Shown: piece by piece, positions 54,608 through 61,266 of the stretch
Numbering within the stretch: the first letter of the stretch is position 1
Layout of the letters: every line of letters starts with the position of its first letter
Origin: Kordia sp.
GTDB taxonomy: Bacteria; Bacteroidota; Bacteroidia; Flavobacteriales; Flavobacteriaceae
Length of the DNA stretch: 64,000 bases
NCBI RefSeq assembly: GCF_022447245.1
Contig: NZ_JAKVBC010000019.1
Location: forward strand, 1-64,000
Direction: 5' to 3'
Notes under the pieces: model-generated
Told to the model about the DNA's origin: nothing
Database searches by the model: none
Seen by the model: only the letters and a program-made list of their open reading frames with translations
Made by a program: the position numbers and the translations under genes

Positions 54608-55726
54608 ATGAACATTCCAATTTTTGAACTAGAAAGAGTTCAGTCGTTATTTGAAAATACGGTTGATTATAATTTAACGGAAAGTGGATTTCATCCATAT
54701 ACCTTAAATGAATTATTAAGTAAAGAGCAAATTGACACACTTACCAATACGGTTTTAAGGTATGGACAAACTAATGGTTCTATTCCTCTACGTAAACGAA
54801 TAAGTGCTATGTACAATGGCGCCAATGAAGAAAATGTATTGGTTACAAATGGTTCATCCGAAGCTAATTTTATTGCCTGTCATACACTTTTAGAAAAAGG
54901 AGATGAAGTCGTAATGATGGTTCCAAATTATATGCAAATTTGGGGAATTGCAGAAGAAATGGGTTGTTTCCCTAAAGCATTTCATCTGAGAGAAGACAAC
55001 GAATGGAAACCTGATTTGACAGAATTAAAATCTTTGATAACTTCTAAAACAAAAATGATTGCGCTTTGTAATCCTAACAATCCTACAGGATACACTTTGA
55101 CTAATGAAGAAATGCAGGAAATTGTTTCGATTGCCAAAAGTGTTGATGCTTGGATTTACTGTGACGAAGTCTACCGAGGTGCAGAACTAAATGGAAAAAC
55201 TATCGAAAGTTTTATTGGAATGTATGATAAAGTAATGGTCAATGGCGGATTGTCCAAAGCATACGCTTTACCAGGCTTACGTTTGGGATGGCTAATTGGT
55301 CCTGAAAACTTAATAGCAGATACTTGGGCATATAGCGATTATACGTCTATCACGGCTGGAATTATGAGTCATTATATTGGTGAAATCGCATTACGTCCAA
55401 AAAAAAGACAAGAGATTTTAACTCGAAATAGAACGATGCTGAATGAAAATTTAGTAGCTGTCAAATCTTGGTTAGATCAGTATGGAGATTTATTTGAATA
55501 TACAGAACCAAAAGCTGGTGGGATGCTTTTTATAAAGTACAATCTGGATATCAATTCTTCGGAATTAGCAGAATGGTTGCGAACTGAAAAGAGCGTTTTC
55601 ATTCTTGCAGGCGATTGTTATGGAATGGATCATCATTTTAGAATCGGAATTGGAGAACGCAAAACGTACATTTTAGAAGGATTGGAACGTATAAAACAAG
55701 CATTGAAAGCACGTTTTAATTTGTAA
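54608..55726 (+). CDS. Class I/II PLP aminotransferase
   Basis: This 372-aa fold-type I enzyme has 'VTNGSSEANFIACHTLLEKG', 'ALCNPNNPTGYTLTNEEM', 'WIYCDEVYRGAEL' and the PLP-lysine motif 'GGLSKAYALPGLRLGWLIG'. It is close in plan to the MalY/capreomycidine-synthase-like branch rather than AspC, though the exact branch cannot be fixed by eye. It lies in the amino-acid cluster and could act on the product of the dehydratase/reductase pair, or on an unrelated amino acid. Confidence 0.85.
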   Translation: MNIPIFELERVQSLFENTVDYNLTESGFHPYTLNELLSKEQIDTLTNTVLRYGQTNGSIPLRKRISAMYNGANEENVLVTNGSSEANFIACHTLLEKGDEVVMMVPNYMQIWGIAEEMGCFPKAFHLREDNEWKPDLTELKSLITSKTKMIALCNPNNPTGYTLTNEEMQEIVSIAKSVDAWIYCDEVYRGAELNGKTIESFIGMYDKVMVNGGLSKAYALPGLRLGWLIGPENLIADTWAYSDYTSITAGIMSHYIGEIALRPKKRQEILTRNRTMLNENLVAVKSWLDQYGDLFEYTEPKAGGMLFIKYNLDINSSELAEWLRTEKSVFILAGDCYGMDHHFRIGIGERKTYILEGLERIKQALKARFNL

Positions 55727-55768
55727 CAGGATTACCAAAGCATGCGTATTATTCTTAATTTGCACGCT

Positions 55769-56194
55769 ATGGTAGATTTTCAATTAATTTTTTTAGATCA
55801 TGTTGCCATTCGTGTGAAAGATATTGATGCTTCTGTAGCTTGGCACAAAAAAGTATTGGGTTTAAAGTGTTATCAACTTCCTGAATGGGGCGACTTTCCA
55901 ATTTTTATGCTGTCTGGAAAAACAGGCATTGCATTGTTTCCTGGAAATACAAATGATCCAAAACTGGAAACAACTTCTAAAAACGTAAAGATTGATCACT
56001 TTGCGTTTCAAGTTAGCAATGAAGCTTTTTCAAAAGCTCGTAAACATTATGAAAATTTAGGACTCTCCTACTCTTTTCAAGATCATCATTATTTTCATTC
56101 GATCTACACCAAAGATTTAGATAGACACACAGTAGAGTTGACAACTTTGGTTGTGAATGCAGATACGTTTTACTCAAAAAAAATAGACTTATGA
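55769..56194 (+). CDS. VOC (glyoxalase-fold) protein
   Basis: This ~141-aa protein starts at 55769 (MVDFQLIFLDHVAIRVKDID); the earlier ATG at 55742 adds nine poorly fitting residues. It has one VOC module: first-strand His in 'LDHVAIRV', 'GIALFPGN', 'KIDHFAFQVS' with a second His, and 'DLDRHTVELTTL' with a Glu. These are the usual metal ligands. It overlaps the next gene by 4 bp (ATGA), so the two are translationally coupled. Reaction unknown. Confidence 0.82.
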   Translation: MVDFQLIFLDHVAIRVKDIDASVAWHKKVLGLKCYQLPEWGDFPIFMLSGKTGIALFPGNTNDPKLETTSKNVKIDHFAFQVSNEAFSKARKHYENLGLSYSFQDHHYFHSIYTKDLDRHTVELTTLVVNADTFYSKKIDL

Positions 56195-56739
56195 AAATAG
56201 GAAAGTTATTCAATCAGCTAAGCAAAAGTCAATACATTCATTACATTTACAATCGTAAAAAATATACTGACTTTAATACCTTAGGGTTGTATCGATCTAT
56301 TTGTGAAAATGAAAAATTAACACTTACTGAAAAAATAGAAATTAGAGATTACGCTAATACTATTTTCGGAAAAACATTTACTTTTTTGCAGCTCAAAGAT
56401 CCTCAAATGTATTTTGAAGTCATTACTTTAGGTGAAGAATTAACCGTAGCCGACGAAAAACAACTTTGGGAAAATATTAGAAGTAATCAACAAAAAATAT
56501 TAGCAGATAAAAAAATTAAACATCGAAACTTTGGAGAATATTCCAAACACAATTGCGGCTATAAAGATTGTAACTACAATGGTTTAATGATTAAACAAGG
56601 ATCTTTTTTAACTGAAAGCGCAATACATTTTAATTCTGACAAAAATGAGTATGCGGCTAGAGATAAATCAGAACGAATAAAGAAACAACGAAAAAATAAA
56701 AAACAAATCATCAAAGATGAATTAAACGATTTTATGTGA
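56191..56739 (+). CDS. Unknown 182-aa basic protein coupled to the VOC gene
   Basis: This 182-aa soluble protein is Lys-rich, with a Cys/His segment 'YSKHNCGYKDCNYNGLM' at ~128-144 and a strongly basic C-terminus (SERIKKQRKNKKQ). Its ATG overlaps the VOC stop, which implies matched expression. It is followed 125 bp later by an ATP-grasp ligase. I cannot name a family. Possible roles include metal or nucleic-acid binding. Confidence 0.65.
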   Translation: MKIGKLFNQLSKSQYIHYIYNRKKYTDFNTLGLYRSICENEKLTLTEKIEIRDYANTIFGKTFTFLQLKDPQMYFEVITLGEELTVADEKQLWENIRSNQQKILADKKIKHRNFGEYSKHNCGYKDCNYNGLMIKQGSFLTESAIHFNSDKNEYAARDKSERIKKQRKNKKQIIKDELNDFM

Positions 56740-56863
56740 TTTATTTTAGAATCAACACGCTACCGATTGATTAGTTTGGTTGAAAATACAGATGAATTTT
56801 ATTACTAAAATCATTGTTGCTTCACAATCTTTGAATTACTTTTATTTTTTAAATCTATAGTGA

Positions 56864-57817
56864 ATGAGTACCATCTCCAACAGCAAACGAAACCTAGTTC
56901 GTATTGTGTATGATATTGCCAATGATTACGGAATTACGATTGATTCTTTTTCGTATGATTGGATATTGAAACTTTCTAAAAACAATATTCACAAACATAT
57001 TTTTGGTTATAATTTTGAGTTGAATTCTTCTACTGCAAAGATGATTGCTGGTGACAAAAGTGCTGCTTCCGATTTACTCAAAGCTGCAAATGTTGCAACC
57101 GTTGAACATACATTGTTTCTCAATCCAAGTATGGGCAAATATGTAAGAAGCATTGGAAATTGGCAACAAATCCTGGCTTATTTCCATGAAAACAATCAAC
57201 ATATTGTGTGCAAACCTGTTGATGGAACTGGAGGAAATGGTGTATTTATGGCTACTACAGTCACTGAATTAGAACAAGCAATTCACACCTTATTTTCAAA
57301 GCATCGAAGCATTTGCCTATCTCCTTTTTATAATATCAAAAAAGAGTACAGAGCTGTGATTTTAGATGGTGAAGTAGAATTATTGTATCAAAAAAATATT
57401 CCTTTTGTAGCGGCTGATGGTTCCAAAACCATTCTCGAATTACTACAAACTAAATTTTCAGGCGAAACCTTAGATAATGTAATTACATCATTTTCTGATA
57501 GAAGTGATAAAAACTTCTATGATATTCCTGAGAAAGGAGACATTATTGAAGTGAATTGGAAAAGTAATTTAGGAGAAGGCGCACAAGCTGAAATCATAGA
57601 AAATTCAGCAATAAAACAACTTGCCATCCAAGCTGCAAAGGCAATTAATATTCGTTTCTGCTCTGTAGATATTATTGAAACTACTTCAGGAGTATTTTAT
57701 GTTTTGGAAATAAATTCTGGCGTGATGATTGAGCATTTCCTCAACAGCAATCCGCAAGAATATAATCGAATTAAAAGTATTTATGAGAAAGTGGTTTTGA
57801 GAATGTTTGGAATCTAA
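56864..57817 (+). CDS. ATP-grasp ligase (RimK/CphA-like)
   Basis: This 317-aa protein has the ATP-grasp layout: 'NSSTAKMIAGDKSAASDLLK' leading into the fold, 'HIVCKPVDGTGGNGVFMATT' (ATP loop), 'SPFYNIKKEYRAVILDGEV' and the metal-binding end 'CSVDIIETTSGVFYVLEINS'. The style is that of RimK, glutathione-synthetase-like and cyanophycin-synthetase ATP-grasp domains, which join a carboxylate to an amine. It may conjugate the amino acid made by the cluster. A damaged copy of its last ~49 codons lies at 58221-58367. Confidence 0.85.
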   Translation: MSTISNSKRNLVRIVYDIANDYGITIDSFSYDWILKLSKNNIHKHIFGYNFELNSSTAKMIAGDKSAASDLLKAANVATVEHTLFLNPSMGKYVRSIGNWQQILAYFHENNQHIVCKPVDGTGGNGVFMATTVTELEQAIHTLFSKHRSICLSPFYNIKKEYRAVILDGEVELLYQKNIPFVAADGSKTILELLQTKFSGETLDNVITSFSDRSDKNFYDIPEKGDIIEVNWKSNLGEGAQAEIIENSAIKQLAIQAAKAINIRFCSVDIIETTSGVFYVLEINSGVMIEHFLNSNPQEYNRIKSIYEKVVLRMFGI

Positions 57818-57907
57818 TTATTCCCTTTTCTTTCAAAACCATGTAACTAAATATTTTTTTGATATACAAATAAATCATATTGTAATCTTTTTAACTTCTT
57901 TTACAAC

Positions 57908-58189
57908 ATGAACATTATATATATTTTTTTGGTTCTTATATTCATAGTATATCTTTTCCGCACGGTAAAGGCTCAAAAGAAGATTACTCAAAATAAAGTA
58001 CTCACCAAGACTCAAAAAGTTTTAAACTCCATATTGATATGGATACTACCTTTTGCTTGGTATTATATCATAAAAGAAATGATAGAAGACGATTTTGTAA
58101 TTATGACCAAAAAGAAGAGAGACGAACTACTTGTAAAACACGATCGAAATCCTCATTCTCACATGGGCGGAGATGTTGGGGACTTTTAA
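57908..58189 (+). CDS. Small membrane protein
   Basis: This 93-aa protein has two hydrophobic helices (IIYIFLVLIFIVYLF and ILIWILPFAWYYIIK) with a basic loop between and a polar tail (HDRNPHSHMGGDVGDF). It sits between the ATP-grasp gene and its truncated copy, so it may have travelled with that duplication. The family was not recognised. Confidence 0.55.
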   Translation: MNIIYIFLVLIFIVYLFRTVKAQKKITQNKVLTKTQKVLNSILIWILPFAWYYIIKEMIEDDFVIMTKKKRDELLVKHDRNPHSHMGGDVGDF

Positions 58190-58220
58190 TAACGTCTATT
58201 AATGAATTGTATTCCAAAAC

Positions 58221-58367
58221 ATTATTGAAACAACTTTAGGAGAATTTTATGTATTCGGAATCAATTCTGGTGTGATGATTGCGTATTTATACAACAACAA
58301 TCCGCAAGAATACAATCGTATTAAAGCTATTTATGAGAAAGCTGTGTTGTGGATGCTAGAAATTTAA
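58221..58367 (+). pseudogene. Truncated duplicate of the ATP-grasp C-terminus
   Basis: These 49 codons read IIETTLGEFYVFGINSGVMI, then AYLYNNNPQEYNRIKAIYEK and a stop. They match the end of the ATP-grasp protein at 57664-57817, with the metal-binding Glu of 'LEINSG' replaced by Gly ('FGINSG'). No start or upstream domain is present. It is a relic of a second ATP-grasp copy. Confidence 0.85.
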
Positions 58368-58380
58368 ACTAGTCATTTTT

Positions 58381-59202
58381 ATGAAAACCTATTTCCTTTC
58401 TATTATTTCAGTCTTTTCTTTTTTTATTGCCAATGCACAATCTATTACCAAAAAAGCTATTGCTAAAAATAAAGTTAAAACGATTACTAAAAAGGAGTAT
58501 TATACTAATTCTAGTGAAGGTTGTAACACTTCTACCACAACTTATGATTCAAAAGGGAATACCATTAAATGGGATATGAAACGTTTGGGATTTTTTTTTG
58601 AATATAAATACGATGAACAAGATAGAAAAATCGAATTAATTCGAAAAAGTAAATCAGATTCAACAGATGTGTATATTATGAAGACCACATATGATGAACA
58701 AGGTAATATTCTTATTGACAACGGCACTGAGTATCAGAACTTCTATGATAAAAAAAATCACTTAATAAAATCTGTAAAGCTTGATGATGATGAAAATACT
58801 GCAAATAACTTATTAAAAACTTATCAATACGATTCGTCTGGTAATTTGATCAAAGAAGTTCATTTTGAAAACACCAAAATTGTGAATACCATTTTATATG
58901 AATATGATACTTTTTGTAGATTGGTTGAAAAGAGAGAATATGATAAAAGTAGCATTAAATACAGGAATGAAGAGTATGCTAAGTATAAGAAACCTATTGC
59001 GTATTTTTTATCTAATATTAGTTATGATGAACTAGGAAGAATCAAAGAAGAATACTCATATTTCAGTGATCCTTGTATAAGCATAGATGATCATTACACT
59101 TTTAAGAATTTTTATAAACTAAGCGATTTATTAGAAAGAACCGAAGTGTTTTTTCGAGATAAACATGTATCAACTACAAACTATTCATATACTTTTTACT
59201 AA
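58381..59202 (+). CDS. Secreted YD-repeat-like protein
   Basis: This 273-aa protein has a signal peptide (LSIISVFSFFIANAQSIT) and repeated beta hairpins of the YD/RHS type: 'TYDSKGNTIKWD', 'KYDEQDRKIELI', 'TYDEQGNILIDN', 'QYDSSGNLIKEV' and 'SYDELGRIKEEY'. Single short YD-repeat proteins are common secreted proteins in Flavobacteriia. There is no toxin C-terminus. Its stop touches the paaY-like gene on the other strand. Confidence 0.75.
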   Translation: MKTYFLSIISVFSFFIANAQSITKKAIAKNKVKTITKKEYYTNSSEGCNTSTTTYDSKGNTIKWDMKRLGFFFEYKYDEQDRKIELIRKSKSDSTDVYIMKTTYDEQGNILIDNGTEYQNFYDKKNHLIKSVKLDDDENTANNLLKTYQYDSSGNLIKEVHFENTKIVNTILYEYDTFCRLVEKREYDKSSIKYRNEEYAKYKKPIAYFLSNISYDELGRIKEEYSYFSDPCISIDDHYTFKNFYKLSDLLERTEVFFRDKHVSTTNYSYTFY

Positions 59203-59799
59203 TCACTTCCCCATAAAATCACGTAAGGTATCATAGAATGCTTCCTGCGTAGGACGATCTTTCGGAACTTCACGTAACGGTTCTACTTCTCGAAGACTTT
59301 CATGACAATCGGCTGGTAATTGCTGATACAACTCTGTGCCTTTGGTTTTCCAAGCAATCATTTCGTCACTCACTTCTTTGATTATTTTTGCAGGATTTCC
59401 AACTACTAAACTACGACGTGGAATGATCGTTTTTGCTTTTACGAATGCCATCGCGCCAATAATACTTTCGTCGCCTATTTCTGTATCATCCATGATCACT
59501 GTATTCATTCCAACCAACACATTTCTTCCAATATTTGCACCATGAATGATGGCACCATGTCCAATATGGGCACTTTCTTTCAATACAATGGATTTCCCTG
59601 GAAACATGTGTACGGTACAGTTTTCCTGCACATTGACTCCATCTTCTAAGATAATTTCTCCCCAATCGCCACGAATTGCTGCGCCTGGACCGATATAACA
59701 ATCTTTTCCAATAATGACATTTCCTGTTATAGCTGCCAACGGATGCACAAAACTACTTTCGTGTACGACCGGAATGTATCCTTTGAAACTGTAAATCAT
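59203..59799 (-). CDS. paaY: PaaY-like hexapeptide-repeat protein (gamma carbonic anhydrase fold)
   Basis: This 198-aa left-handed beta-helix protein follows PaaY closely: 'YIPVVHESSFVHPLAAITGN', 'GPGAAIRGDWGEI', 'VQENCTVHMFPGKSIVLKES', 'HIGHGAIIHGANIG' and 'VEPLREVPKDR' near the end. Histidines in 'CTVHMF' and 'HIGHGAIIHG' fit the metal site of gamma carbonic anhydrases. PaaY is a thioesterase that rescues CoA from dead-end products of phenylacetate breakdown. Co-location with paaZ supports this call. Confidence 0.88.
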   Translation of the reverse strand: MIYSFKGYIPVVHESSFVHPLAAITGNVIIGKDCYIGPGAAIRGDWGEIILEDGVNVQENCTVHMFPGKSIVLKESAHIGHGAIIHGANIGRNVLVGMNTVIMDDTEIGDESIIGAMAFVKAKTIIPRRSLVVGNPAKIIKEVSDEMIAWKTKGTELYQQLPADCHESLREVEPLREVPKDRPTQEAFYDTLRDFMGK

Positions 59800-59961
59800 G
59801 GTTTTAGATTTGAGATGTTACTATTGTATTTCACCTTTACTCAATATAAAAAGCATTGAGATTGACTTTTCTAAAGGTACTGGATTTTTTTAAAGTGTTG
59901 CTTCTGATTTGTCTTTACAAGATAAAGTGGTAGCTACTTCAAATTTGAGTCCGGAACAAAG

Positions 59962-60057
59962 ACGTCAGTTCGAGTTATCTAGAGCTAATTGGAAATCTAG
60001 GCTGTTCCCTATTCATTTTTATTTTGCTTTAGTGAATAAAAACACTCGAACTGACGT
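59962..60057. repeat. Spaced 14-bp perfect inverted repeat
   Basis: ACGTCAGTTCGAGT (59962-59975) and its exact complement (60044-60057) lie between the paaY-like and crotonase genes. They match the CGTCACTTCGAGTG motif seen at ~41113 and ~49307. Confidence 0.65.
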
Positions 60058-60066
60058 TCAGTAATA

Positions 60067-60819
60067 TTATTTGAACCTTTTTAGTGTTTCTTTTGTAAAC
60101 TCTGAAAGCACTAATCTTCCTGAGATTGCCGCACGTTCTGCTAGTAAGTCATCCCAGTTTTCTGTGCCTACCCAAAATGCTTTTTTCATTTCCGCCATTG
60201 CTTCTGGATTATACGTGCAAAGATGGTTTGCAAATGCAGTTACTGCTTCATCCAATTCTTCATTAGAATCGAAAACCTGCATGTATAAACCTTTGTTTCT
60301 TGCCCATTCTGCATCGTAGAAACTGTTGGCATCAATGGCAATTTGTGACATTCCGCTAAGACCTAGTTTACGTTCAACCGCTGGTCCAACTACAAACGGT
60401 CCAATTCCTACATTTAACTCGCTTAGCTTGATAGAAGCAAATTTTGAAGCCATACAATAGTCTACCGCAGAAGCCAATCCTACGCCACCACCAACGGTTT
60501 TTCCTTGTACGCGTCCAATGATGAATTTTGGACATTTACGCATCGCATTGATAACGTTAGCAAATCCAGAAAAGAAGATTCTTCCCGCTTCTGCATCGTT
60601 GATATTGATGAGTTCTTTGAAGCTTGCACCTGCACAGAATGTTCTATCTCTTCCACTTTTTAGAACAATAACTTTGATGTCGTCATTATTTCCTGCATCT
60701 GTGATGGTTTGTGCTAGTTTTGCTAAAATATCACCTGGCAACGAATTGTGTGCTGGATGAAAAAATTCGATGGTTGCTACACCATTTTGTATGTCTTGTT
60801 TTACGTATGGATTTGTCAT
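60067..60819 (-). CDS. Enoyl-CoA hydratase/isomerase (crotonase) family protein
   Basis: This ~250-aa protein starts at 60819 (MTNPYVKQDIQNGVATIEFF). Crotonase marks are 'AGASFKELIN' and 'VQGKTVGGGVGLASAVDYCM' (oxyanion hole). The first catalytic Glu position (usually GGGxELA) is Gly here, while the second, in 'KLSELNVGIGP', is kept. One Glu only fits an isomerase better than a hydratase. It lies in the phenylacetate gene group and may serve that pathway or beta-oxidation. Confidence 0.85.
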   Translation of the reverse strand: MTNPYVKQDIQNGVATIEFFHPAHNSLPGDILAKLAQTITDAGNNDDIKVIVLKSGRDRTFCAGASFKELININDAEAGRIFFSGFANVINAMRKCPKFIIGRVQGKTVGGGVGLASAVDYCMASKFASIKLSELNVGIGPFVVGPAVERKLGLSGMSQIAIDANSFYDAEWARNKGLYMQVFDSNEELDEAVTAFANHLCTYNPEAMAEMKKAFWVGTENWDDLLAERAAISGRLVLSEFTKETLKRFK

Positions 60820-60859
60820 ATTCATTTCCCGCAAAAGCGAGAATCTTTTTTTGTTAATT

Positions 60860-61102
60860 CTATTTTATTTTATCTACTAAATCTTCCCAAATAGGATTTT
60901 CTTTTTCTATTAGTCCAACTTTCCAATCACGATTCCACTTTTTCATACGCTTTTCTAGAAATAATACACTTTCCTTAGTTTCGTGATTCTCAAAATACAC
61001 TAAAGTATTCAGATTGTATCTTGCTGAGAATCTGCTTAGATGAACTTTATTTTTATGTTGTCTAATTCTTCTTTTTAAATCTTTGGTAACTCCGATATAC
61101 AA
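60860..61102 (-). CDS. GIY-YIG nuclease-domain protein lacking a usual start codon
   Basis: The frame encodes a UPF0213-like GIY-YIG domain: 'YIYIITNKPNGVLYIGVTKD' then 'LKRRIRQHKNKVHLSRF'. The conserved N-terminal strand (YIYI) lies upstream of the TTG at 61102. No ATG, GTG or TTG occurs in frame between that strand and the upstream stop near 61183. It may use a rare start (ATT or ATA) or have lost its start. It sits between the crotonase and paaZ on the same strand. Confidence 0.65.
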   Translation of the reverse strand: MYIGVTKDLKRRIRQHKNKVHLSRFSARYNLNTLVYFENHETKESVLFLEKRMKKWNRDWKVGLIEKENPIWEDLVDKIK

Positions 61103-61207
61103 AACACCATTTGGTTTGTTTGTGATGATGTATATGTAGTGAGTTTCTAATTTTGTTAGAATACTTTTTATTACTTACTACTTTCAGTAACTTTTCGTTT
61201 CTTTCTA

Positions 61208-61266
61208 GACTCCCGATTTCTCGGGAGTTTTGAACAATTTCGTTTGCCTAAAGCAAACCAAATTGT
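61208..61266. terminator. Two hairpins at the end of paaZ
   Basis: A CTCCCGA-TTTC-TCGGGAG hairpin (61209-61226, plus-strand numbering) lies beside a 16-bp near-perfect stem (61232-61247 with 61253-61268). The second stem spans the paaZ stop codon and its last codons. T tracts are weak. Confidence 0.4.
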
